A stretch of 64,000 bases of DNA from Candidatus Poribacteria bacterium (GTDB lineage Bacteria > Poribacteria > WGA-4E > WGA-3G), in NCBI GenBank assembly GCA_022827185.1, contig JAJDTM010000005.1, positions 1-64,000 on the forward strand. Direction: 5' to 3'. A program made the translations under genes and the position numbers. Numbering within the stretch: position 1 is the first letter of the stretch; every line of letters begins with the position of its first letter. Positions 49,101 to 56,163 of the stretch are shown one piece after another. The notes beneath the pieces are model-generated. The model worked only from the letters and a program-made list of their open reading frames with translations. It was not told the origin of the DNA and ran no database searches.

Positions 49101-49281
49101 AAAGTCCAACGATTACGCCGACGAGTATTTTTGTTGTAAGAATTTTAGCGAAAACATCAAAATGATCCACCATCTTAAACCAGAGATAATCTGGATAAAG
49201 GTTAACCCAGATGGCACCTAATCCCCCCACAACGGCGAGGACGACGATAGTGATCATAAAGCGTTTGGTTCGTGATTCCAT
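46117..49281 (-). CDS. UPF0182 family membrane protein
   Basis: 1054 residues from the ATG at 49281 (AAAGGAGA site); the frame is open to 49296. The N-terminal 340 residues contain about seven transmembrane helices (VVLAVVGGLGAIWVNLYPDY, LVGVIVGLCYLAILLVNVFL and others), followed by a large extracytoplasmic domain with motifs of COG1615/UPF0182 proteins (YVYTHGYGAVVSPVNE, GPRIYYGERTNRYVIV, KIAPFLRYDGDPYIVI). The end is a Gln/Thr-rich linker and a coiled helix (NQYFNQAQNAQRAGDWTEYG). Slightly longer than usual. Function unknown. Confidence 0.92.
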   Translation of the reverse strand: MESRTKRFMITIVVLAVVGGLGAIWVNLYPDYLWFKMVDHFDVFAKILTTKILVGVIVGLCYLAILLVNVFLIYRFTPAHLSPAFMGGAEFVGGTASDPGATRKMIYGGLTLLAILFSILMGYTASDRWEIYLRYTNSNELVFPTAIPIVADETIDSNEIPVSQLELQAKNIKVGDPVNVQIDGTNQDTRIEAVLQNTIRLDTDVQIEPGQKAFLTAPARDPIFKKDVAFYVFEMPLLRYICGTLFGIFMLVTIFATVIYFFHGLITGDTSQFRFRPPFNVKAHLFTLVGVTLLCRAWNYQFVMYDLLYASNNIVRGGGGYAAIQARLPVLNIMLWLTIVCALIFIISIFLKRNTYAFGGFIVFLIAGFLGQVYPAAIQRWQVEPNKQVLEADYINYNIKATLQAYGLAENTVTEEEYPLTEQLSYDDITSEENKPVFNSVRLWDWRPLRRVFRQLQELRSQYDFNDVDIDRYVVGDEIRQVMLSGRELNINELPAEIRNDWYKQTYVYTHGYGAVVSPVNEIDRGKPNMYIQELPPIQYKEEWNHRFTETPGPRIYYGERTNRYVIVNPDRPEPLEFDYPQDEQKYAEYAYQGKGGVLLNSFWRKMVYMLKFDNEINFVLPGEISSTSRILYNRNIKKRIHKIAPFLRYDGDPYIVIHNGKLVWMIDAYTITHRYPYSVSMREFDDERRRQLANAQRNDESWGNYIRNSVKVVVDAYDGTTDFYIMEQEQDPIVECYRNIFPNLFKSFEEMPDELKAHIRYPMAMFLIQARVYQDYHMKDPVTFYAGEDKWEIGRELYDNTDAQVQQAPQQPRSPFVPQQQTVQRSAAEGQPVEPYYVVIRLPGEEKAEFMLMLPFTPLNKPNLTAWLAARCDQPQYGQLLVYRFPKGKQIAGPMQVENFISQEPDISQQISLWNTQGSRVLRGNLLILPMNNSLLYVEPIYIQSEDEKTAIPELRRVVIGYENEVVWGESLEEALRRMFGQGTRFQTTETTATPETTADRGTEQSSVRERIEQANQYFNQAQNAQRAGDWTEYGRSLKLLEETLQQLDRNTQ

Positions 49282-49389
49282 ATTTCTCCTTTTCAAGTTA
49301 CCAGTTAACAGTTTCCAGTTAACAGTTAAAGAAAGAAGAGGTCTTTTCTTCTCTTAACGGGCTACTGGTGACTGGTTACTCCTTTGCTA

Positions 49390-52300
49390 TTAAAAAGCTT
49401 GCCCCAATCCGAAGTGATATTTGAAACCGGGTTCCAGTCGAGTGAGGTCAGTATTTCGCGCTGCGGCGAAGTCTACTGAAAACACCCCGAGTTGCAGCCG
49501 CATCCCGATCCCAATCGAGGCTTTGACATCATCGAGTCGGATTCGTTTTTCTGCCTCATCTCGGATAAAGATATCAAAACGGTTCTCCGGTCCATATTGC
49601 CAATCTGACCATGCGCCCCCGAGATCCGCGAAAGCGATACCACGGATACCACCGATCGACCACCTGACGGGCCAGCCAAAGTGGAGCGCATCTATCAAAG
49701 GGATACGAACTTCCAAGTTGATCAAGCCGATGCGTGTGCCGACTAACTCCTCATAATCATAACCGCGTATGGTGTCAATCCCACCGAGATAGAAATAGGA
49801 TTTATCATCCCCGAAACTCCCGCCGAGTAGCAACCGTGCTGCAATGGTAGAACGTCTGCCGACACCAAAATAGCGTCGTGCGTCAAAGATAACGTTTGTT
49901 AGCGACAATTCACTGCCGAGTGCTCGGAAAGATTGTTCAAGTTCAATACGGTAGCGTGAACCGGTATACGGAGACCACTCTCGCCACATCGTTGTATCTC
50001 CAACGAACGCGATAGAGCCTGTTGTGAGCAAGCCTCTATCGTCATAGGGATCCAACGGTTGGCTTGTTTGGTAGTTAAAAGAAAATGGCTGTGAGTACAT
50101 TGAGAAGTTAAGATCGAGTCGGTGGTATCTGTCAAACGGGTAATTGAGATATGCCCCGAGCCCGGTAATCCGTTGTAGGATACCGCGTCGCCTCTGGATG
50201 CCGCCTAAAATATGATATTCATGGTAATTGTAAACCATCGCCCCGATATCGGTTCGGTGGGTCAAGAACCCATATTGTGCGATGAAATCTGGTGCGAGAT
50301 AACTCGACTGGTTCATCACACTGACCCCGATACGGTGGTTGCCCAGCATATCGCTGCCGACGATTTGCACCGTGCTCCTCAGGATGCCATCAGCTCCGAA
50401 AGTGAAATCGGGGAAAATTGCATCTAAGGCGAAAGAGGATTTTGTGCTGTACTTCCGCCTCGCTATCCTATAATTCTCTGGTTCTTCTGCTGTCAAAATG
50501 ACCGAGGGTTCCGCTATATCTGTGACCTCAACTTTTTCTTGCGTCGTTTTGGAAACCTGCATAGTGCAGACATCGTATTTTCCGTTCTGATAGGCACTAA
50601 ATAGCAGTTGCTTTCCATCAGGAGACAAACTCGGATTAAAACAACCCGTCATCATGTTGGTCAGACGCGTCAGTTCAACCTGCCACATTCGATTTGCGAG
50701 TTCCGTTCTATCGTCTTCAGTGAACAGTGATACTTCGTGTGCTGTGCTACGGGTCTGTTGTCCGGGTTGCGTATCCGTCTCCGTAACCGTATCCTCTCCG
50801 ACGCTCGCTTTCTCTACAATTTCGAGTTTGTATACATCATAAATACTCTGTCTGTCTGAACAGAAGAGAATTGATTCTCCGTCTGGGGTCCATGTTGGGC
50901 TGATAGTGTTATAGGTGCCGTCGGTTAACACCCGTTCTGTCCCGTAGTTAAGGTCTATCAGCACGAGTCTATTCTTGCCACCCCGCTCGGAGGTATAGAC
51001 GATTTTACCGGTTGTTGGATGCCATGAAGGATGCGTATCATTAAATGGATCGAAAGTGAGTCTCTCAATTTCACCGGTCAGGAGTTCAATAATGTAGAGA
51101 TCTGTTTGTCCCTCTTTTAGTGCGGAGAAAATGATCCGTTCACCGCTGCCATCATAGTCTGGAGAGGTGACGTTATCATAATCGAGTTTGAAGTATTGCG
51201 TGAGTTCCTCAGTCAGAATGTTGACTTCAAGAAGGTAGTTAGCGTCGTGATGCTTGGCGACAAAGGCGATTCTGTCGCCATCGGGTGCCCATGCGAGACT
51301 TCTGCCGAATCCACTGAAATCTGTCCGGATCTCCTCGTATTTCTCACGGAAAAATTGCTTGGTGACCCGCTCAATGCGTTCACCGGTTTTTGCGGACATC
51401 AGGACAATCTCAAGAAATCCATCGTTTCCTGTGACGTAAGCAATAATATCACCACTCGGTGACCAGACGGGCTTAATATTATGTGAATATCGTGCTTCCT
51501 CGGTAAGATTTTTTGCGACAAGATCGGGCAATTCTCGGTCTACGATAAGGGGCCAATAACGTTTCCGCATCGTCTGCCGCCACGCCTTATCGAATTCTTC
51601 GAGTTCCACACCCAGTACTTCTCTGAACACGCGGTCAATGTCTTTCGTGCGGCTCTGTCGCAATCCCTGTAAAATCTCAGCAATTTTTTCACGTCCATAA
51701 GTTTCCGTGAGATACGCCACCGCTAATTGCCCCAACTTATACCCAACGAAGGGTGAACTGAGTCGGTTAAAATTCTGGAGTTGCGGTAACGGCACAATGT
51801 TGTTGTTCATGCTGGCATCACGCACTACCATCTCCCCGATTGCATCGTTATCTTCGGCGAAATAGTCTGCCATCCCCTCTATGAACCAGATGGGTGGTGA
51901 ATACAAGAACTCGCCGCTGTAAATGCGAGCGTGCGGTTTCTGATAGATAATATCGTATTGGAAAATATGAATGAGCTCGTGAAAAATTACCTCTCGAAAC
52001 GCTTCAAGTGAACCCGTGAAAGGTATAACGATGCGGTGCTTAAAAAGTTCGGCAAAACCGCCGATACCTTCATGGAGTTCTTGGAGGATTATGTTGGTTT
52101 CCTGAAAATCCTTATGAGATTTGTAAAGGATAAGGGGTGTTCTATCTTGGAGTTCGTGTTCAAAATCCTCGCTGTGTTGTTCGTAAGCCTCCTCAGCGAT
52201 CGCTGCCATGATAGGTACGAGTTTCGCTTCGCTCGGATAGTAATGTATATCAAAATGCTCCGTGCGATGGATATGCCAATCAAAGCGTTGCCCAGTAATT

Positions 52301-52446
52301 TTATTTTTCCCAAAAGCCTGTGCCCATCCAACATGCGGTACCAGTAGACTCAGAAGGAGGAGGATATGAAGCGTGTATCTACCCAATATTCGTTGTGTAT
52401 TATTGGTGCGCTTTTCAGATAGGATGCTGTCTTTATTTTTTTTCAC
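49390..52446 (-). CDS. Secreted peptidase MA-like / TolB propeller / outer-membrane barrel fusion
   Basis: 1018 residues with a GTG start and a signal peptide (LHILLLLSLLVPHVGWAQA). Residues 60-300 are a zinc gluzincin-type protease domain with His156-Glu-Leu-Ile-His160 (EVIFHELIHIFQ) and Glu190 (FIEGMADYFAE), as in peptidase MA family proteins. Residues 310-660 are PD40/TolB blades (PVWSPSGDIIAYVTGNDG, SLSPDGKQLLFSAYQNG). Residues 660-1018 resemble the Omp85/surface-antigen barrel (GGIDTIRGYDYEELVGTRIG) ending in an aromatic (GLGQAF), as outer-membrane proteins do. One chain thus spans protease, propeller and barrel. Confidence 0.85.
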   Translation of the reverse strand: MKKNKDSILSEKRTNNTQRILGRYTLHILLLLSLLVPHVGWAQAFGKNKITGQRFDWHIHRTEHFDIHYYPSEAKLVPIMAAIAEEAYEQHSEDFEHELQDRTPLILYKSHKDFQETNIILQELHEGIGGFAELFKHRIVIPFTGSLEAFREVIFHELIHIFQYDIIYQKPHARIYSGEFLYSPPIWFIEGMADYFAEDNDAIGEMVVRDASMNNNIVPLPQLQNFNRLSSPFVGYKLGQLAVAYLTETYGREKIAEILQGLRQSRTKDIDRVFREVLGVELEEFDKAWRQTMRKRYWPLIVDRELPDLVAKNLTEEARYSHNIKPVWSPSGDIIAYVTGNDGFLEIVLMSAKTGERIERVTKQFFREKYEEIRTDFSGFGRSLAWAPDGDRIAFVAKHHDANYLLEVNILTEELTQYFKLDYDNVTSPDYDGSGERIIFSALKEGQTDLYIIELLTGEIERLTFDPFNDTHPSWHPTTGKIVYTSERGGKNRLVLIDLNYGTERVLTDGTYNTISPTWTPDGESILFCSDRQSIYDVYKLEIVEKASVGEDTVTETDTQPGQQTRSTAHEVSLFTEDDRTELANRMWQVELTRLTNMMTGCFNPSLSPDGKQLLFSAYQNGKYDVCTMQVSKTTQEKVEVTDIAEPSVILTAEEPENYRIARRKYSTKSSFALDAIFPDFTFGADGILRSTVQIVGSDMLGNHRIGVSVMNQSSYLAPDFIAQYGFLTHRTDIGAMVYNYHEYHILGGIQRRRGILQRITGLGAYLNYPFDRYHRLDLNFSMYSQPFSFNYQTSQPLDPYDDRGLLTTGSIAFVGDTTMWREWSPYTGSRYRIELEQSFRALGSELSLTNVIFDARRYFGVGRRSTIAARLLLGGSFGDDKSYFYLGGIDTIRGYDYEELVGTRIGLINLEVRIPLIDALHFGWPVRWSIGGIRGIAFADLGGAWSDWQYGPENRFDIFIRDEAEKRIRLDDVKASIGIGMRLQLGVFSVDFAAARNTDLTRLEPGFKYHFGLGQAF

Positions 52447-52491
52447 ACTTTTACCCCTTTTTTAGAATAAGGCTACACATTTTTTCGCAGT

Positions 52492-52673
52492 TTTAATTTA
52501 CCAAGTACCTATCTTCCCGAATTTAACCCCCTAAAGAATCAGAATCAACGGTATGAATGCCTTATGGGCATTCACCGGGTATGAATGCCTTATGGGCATT
52601 CACCGCCCCTTATCAGGGGGACTTTGAGAGAAGGTGCGTAAGTCCTATTTAATTTACCAAGTACCTATCTTCC
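52492..52673. repeat. Short palindromic element flanked by 26-bp direct repeats
   Basis: An exact 26-bp sequence beginning TTTAATTTACC and ending TACCTATCTTCC occurs at 52492-52517 and 52648-52673; the right copy is the 3' end and stop codon of the lipoprotein gene. The 130 bp between holds a mosaic repeat (52524-52625) with two copies of a TGAATGCC/GGCATTCA hairpin and ends GTGCGTAAGTCCTAT, the MITE terminal motif. Confidence 0.8.
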
Positions 52674-53365
52674 TGTTCATAGTGTGGAGAGATTTGACGT
52701 GTAAATTCTGATACGGCACGTTTACCGAGTTCCCGCATAGTATTTGCCTGTGGACCCGCCTGAGAGAAGATGAAAGAGCCAATGGTATGTGCCTCGGCGG
52801 TGCTCCGGCGGTAAGCCTCATCCCAAATAATCTGCTCGGTTTCGACATCAATAATCATCACTCTAAGTGAGAGTAGATAGGTTTTCTGCATATAGTCCTG
52901 ATAATCCATCACGTAGCGTTGGCGTTGGACGGAGTATCGCTCGCCATAATACCGTCTTGGGCGGCTATCTGAATAGAAGCGAAAGCTGCCGATGATAATC
53001 CCTTTCACTTCAAAATACTCGCCAAATTCACTCAAACGTTTCATGTCAGTGAGCCAGTCTTCTCCGACGGTTTCTCCTGTGAGCAGTCTCGCTGTCTCTG
53101 GCGTGCTGACGACCTCAAAATGTTTTTGGCGTGCTAAACCTCTACGGAGGATTGCAGCAATTTCCTTGCCGATGTCTTCGGGCAGCTTTTCGTTGCGTGC
53201 CTCTTGCTTTTCCGGCACAAACGGTAGCACGGCAAAATTAGAATATCGGCTAATGTCAATTTCAGATTCAACTCTCACCGGGATAGAGACGCGCGTCACA
53301 TCTTTGCCGCATCCAAAAAGCGTCAGAATTGCTAATAGGATTCCAATCTTTTTTGCTGTTTGCAT
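52649..53365 (-). CDS. Lipoprotein, CsgG/GNA1162-like fold
   Basis: 238 residues with a lipobox (LLAILTLFGCGK). The mature part (NFAVLPFVPEKQEARNEKLP, IAAILRRGLARQKHFEVVST, then VEVKGIIIGSFRFY and LRVMIIDVETEQIIWDEAY) follows the alpha/beta pattern of CsgG, LPP20 and GNA1162-type outer-membrane lipoproteins, which assemble secretion pores or envelope complexes. It is followed upstream-to-downstream by the protease/barrel gene and preceded by a TPR lipoprotein, suggesting one envelope operon. The last nine codons are duplicated beyond the stop at 52492-52517. Confidence 0.75.
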   Translation of the reverse strand: MQTAKKIGILLAILTLFGCGKDVTRVSIPVRVESEIDISRYSNFAVLPFVPEKQEARNEKLPEDIGKEIAAILRRGLARQKHFEVVSTPETARLLTGETVGEDWLTDMKRLSEFGEYFEVKGIIIGSFRFYSDSRPRRYYGERYSVQRQRYVMDYQDYMQKTYLLSLRVMIIDVETEQIIWDEAYRRSTAEAHTIGSFIFSQAGPQANTMRELGKRAVSEFTRQISPHYEQEDRYLVN

Positions 53366-53375
53366 ATCGGTGTCC

Positions 53376-53783
53376 TCACTGTTCTGTAGGCGGTGGTTTT
53401 TCTTCTTCTTCTACGTGTAACGCGGCTTCATCATCAACACCACTTCGCCGAAGGTGTATACGACAGCGTCGATAATTGAGTCTGTAGTATTTATTATCAG
53501 GTTCCAATTCCGCTGCACGCTGGTAAGCGGCGATAGCCTTGTCCATATTTCCGACTGCTTCGTAAGCGACACCGAGGTTGTTATGCGCCTTTGAATCATC
53601 TGGATCGATATTGATCACCTGCTTCCACCGAAAGATGGCTTCGTTCCAGAGTTGTGCCTGCGCGGCGCGTATTGCGAACCGATTGTATGCCTCGGTTTGC
53701 GATGTGTCGCGTAACATAGCACATCCGGACAGCATTAAACAGCCTAAAATAGAAATGAATGCAAGTCGGTTGTAGTTTAACAC
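53376..53783 (-). CDS. TPR-repeat lipoprotein
   Basis: 135 residues with a GTG start (GAGGTGG site) and lipobox (LGCLMLSGCAM). Two to three TPR units follow (EAIFRWKQVINIDPDDSKAH, NNLGVAYEAVGNMDKAIAAY, QRAAELEPDNKYYRLNYRRC), then an acidic, proline-rich tail (EEEEKPPPTEQ). It sits ten bases before the CsgG-like lipoprotein gene. Probably a periplasmic scaffold for the same complex. Confidence 0.85.
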   Translation of the reverse strand: MLNYNRLAFISILGCLMLSGCAMLRDTSQTEAYNRFAIRAAQAQLWNEAIFRWKQVINIDPDDSKAHNNLGVAYEAVGNMDKAIAAYQRAAELEPDNKYYRLNYRRCRIHLRRSGVDDEAALHVEEEEKPPPTEQ

Positions 53784-54111
53784 ACTTCCACCTCAATATT
53801 TAGTGATATTGTTCCACACGTTACATCAATATATATTACATTGAAAGAACCTTTTACGTCAAGAGAAAATTGGGATTGTATAGAGGTATTCAGTTATCAG
53901 CTGTTAGTTAATCTGAATCGCGGATTACACAGATTACGCGGATTGCGCGGATTTTAAGACGTCCTCTTGTCAAATAACTGCTTATATCGAGATTGAAAAC
54001 GCTCTTACAAAAACGTGGGAGTCGTTAATGTCAAAAACTTTACATCCCTCAGGCATAAGATATTGTCAATTTTTCGGATGGTGTGATATACTTTTTTAGG
54101 TGGTGAGAACA
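53784..54111. other. Intergenic region without recognised gene
   Basis: It contains simple word repeats near 53930-53955 (GCGGATTACACAGATTACGCG, one base trimmed at each end as GGATTACACAGATTACGC) and no ORF with a credible start. It separates a minus-strand envelope operon from a plus-strand DUF1828 gene, so both promoters should lie here, but none is clear. Confidence 0.4.
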
Positions 54112-54894
54112 ATGTCAGCCAAAAGAATAGAAAAAGACTTTATTGATAAGGTTTCTGCAGAGATACAACTTTTAGCAGATGGTAAAGACCGTTTCCTCGT
54201 TTTCACGCCCTTCCATTTCAATGACGGAGATCAGTTGGTTATTGTATTGAAAAAAATGGGGGATAGGTGGGTTCTCTCAGACGAGGCACATACCTATATG
54301 CACCTTTCATACTATATGGATGAACAGAGACTTCATAGTGGAAATCGCCAAAAGTTAATTTTAAAAGCCCTATCCATGTTTCAAGTTAAAGATTATGATG
54401 GGGAATTAGTTATTGATGTCTCAGATGGGTGTTATGGGGAAGCACTTTATGATTTTGTCCAAGCCCTACTCAAAGTAATCGACGTTACATATTTGTCACG
54501 AGAAACAGTGAGATCAACATTTATTGAGGATTTTCAAGCCTTTTTGTATGAGAAAATAGAATCAAACCGCATGACTTTCAACTGGCAACATCCAACAAAT
54601 GATCCTGATGGAATTTATAAAGTAGACTGTAGAATAAACGGAAAGATACCTTCACTATTCGTCTTTGCTCTAAATAGTGATACTAAAACCCAAGCAGCAG
54701 CACTCACATTACATCAGTTCAAGGCATGGGGGGTTGAGTGCCAACCGGTAGGTATTTTTGAGAAAGAGAATGCGACGACTCGTGATGTATTCTTACGTTT
54801 CAACGATGTTTGCGATACATATTTCACCGACATAATCAAGAATGGTGAAGAAATCGGACAATATTTGCAAGATTATATATCAGATGAAGCATAA
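54112..54894 (+). CDS. DUF1828 domain protein
   Basis: 260 residues from the ATG at 54112; a GTG at 54100 is also in frame but lacks a site. The N-terminal DUF1828 motif is plain (FTPFHFNDGDQLVIVLKKMG, WVLSDEAHTYMHLSYYMD), and the rest (FNWQHPTNDPDGIYKVDCRI, FVFALNSDTKTQAAALTLHQ) fits the DUF1829 partner domain. Such genes sit in phage and mobile regions and have no known activity. Base composition is more AT-rich than the neighbours, hinting at transfer. Confidence 0.8.
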   Translation: MSAKRIEKDFIDKVSAEIQLLADGKDRFLVFTPFHFNDGDQLVIVLKKMGDRWVLSDEAHTYMHLSYYMDEQRLHSGNRQKLILKALSMFQVKDYDGELVIDVSDGCYGEALYDFVQALLKVIDVTYLSRETVRSTFIEDFQAFLYEKIESNRMTFNWQHPTNDPDGIYKVDCRINGKIPSLFVFALNSDTKTQAAALTLHQFKAWGVECQPVGIFEKENATTRDVFLRFNDVCDTYFTDIIKNGEEIGQYLQDYISDEA

Positions 54895-55054
54895 CAATTG
54901 ATATAGAACTTACCAAAGCCAACTAAACTATCACTTTACTGCTGGCTCCCTTCCAGTAACGGGCGAGGCCCCCTCGGTTTCCTAACCGCACTATTGCCCA
55001 TCCGATCACAATGTATCAGTAATTATGGAATTCACTACAAAAGGAGTATACTGA

Positions 55055-56155
55055 ATGTCTAATACAACCCCAGTCCGTATGGTTATTGTTGGATGTGGTA
55101 TGATTTCCGCGGGTGGTTATCAGCCGCGTTGCCAAGCGTATCCGCATCGTATCGAATTGGTCGGCTTCTATGACCAAGATGAGGCGCGTGCCTCGGCATT
55201 GGCAGAACGCAACGGCGGACACGTTTACAAATCGCTTGAGGAAGTACTGAATGATCCAAATGTAGAGGCGATTGTGAACTTGACGCTTCACATCTCTCAT
55301 TATCCAGTTTCGTTGGCGGCACTGAAGGCGGGGAAACACGTCTATTCTGAAAAACCGATCTCTATCCGCACCGATGAAGCGAACGAACTCGTAGAAACGG
55401 CGGAAGCAAACGGTCTAAAACTGGCGTGCGCGCCATCAGCGATTCTCGGTTATGTGCAGCAGAACGTCTGGCAACGGATACGAGAGGGTGAAATTGGCGA
55501 TGTTATCTCCGCGATTGGGAATTTCGGGGGTCCGTTAGAACATTGGCATCCGAGTGCTGATGCGTTCCTGATGCATGCCGGTCCGTTTCGGGACGTTGCC
55601 CCTTATCCGCTCACAACGATGACAACCATGATTGCTCCCGTCAAGACAGTGCATGGGTTTGCTCGCGTTGCTGTTCCAAAACGGGTGTTAACCCAAGGTC
55701 CGCGTGAAGGCACTGAATTTGAGATAAATGAGAAAGACCACGGGTTCGCTGTTCTGGAGTTCGAGAACGGGGCACACGGGTTTATCTATCACAGTTTTAC
55801 TGTTGTTTCTGGGATTCCGCCTTATGAGATTCACGGTACGGCAGGTGGTTTTTCCCTTCAGGCACATGACGACGGGCGCGGTATCAAGAAATTTACCCCA
55901 TCTGGTGGATGGCAAGATGAACCCTCGCCACCGAAAGCCTTTACCGGTTTGGATTGGGGCAAAGGGGTTGCCGATTTCGCAGATGCGATCCGAGCTGACC
56001 GGAATCCGCGGTGCAACGGGGCACAAGCACGGCATGCATTGGAGATATGTGAACGCGTGATCGAATCGTCAGATGTAGGTAGACCTGTTGATGTCGCGAG
56101 CCGCTTCCCGGCACCGGTGCCTGTTGGTGATGTAGCACCGTGGGAAGATGCCTAA
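55055..56155 (+). CDS. Gfo/Idh/MocA family oxidoreductase
   Basis: 366 residues with AAGGAG before the ATG. Rossmann motif VIVGCGMISAGGYQPRC, conserved EKPISIRTDEA and a C-terminal domain (HGFIYHSFTVVSGIPPYEIH) are typical of NAD(P)-dependent sugar/cyclitol dehydrogenases. It differs from the copy at 28307-29344 in having a Pro-rich tail (SRFPAPVPVGDVAPWEDA). It converges on a PIG-L deacetylase gene and lies near a TIM-barrel isomerase, a common grouping for carbohydrate breakdown. Confidence 0.9.
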   Translation: MSNTTPVRMVIVGCGMISAGGYQPRCQAYPHRIELVGFYDQDEARASALAERNGGHVYKSLEEVLNDPNVEAIVNLTLHISHYPVSLAALKAGKHVYSEKPISIRTDEANELVETAEANGLKLACAPSAILGYVQQNVWQRIREGEIGDVISAIGNFGGPLEHWHPSADAFLMHAGPFRDVAPYPLTTMTTMIAPVKTVHGFARVAVPKRVLTQGPREGTEFEINEKDHGFAVLEFENGAHGFIYHSFTVVSGIPPYEIHGTAGGFSLQAHDDGRGIKKFTPSGGWQDEPSPPKAFTGLDWGKGVADFADAIRADRNPRCNGAQARHALEICERVIESSDVGRPVDVASRFPAPVPVGDVAPWEDA

Positions 56156-56163
56156 TGCTACGG

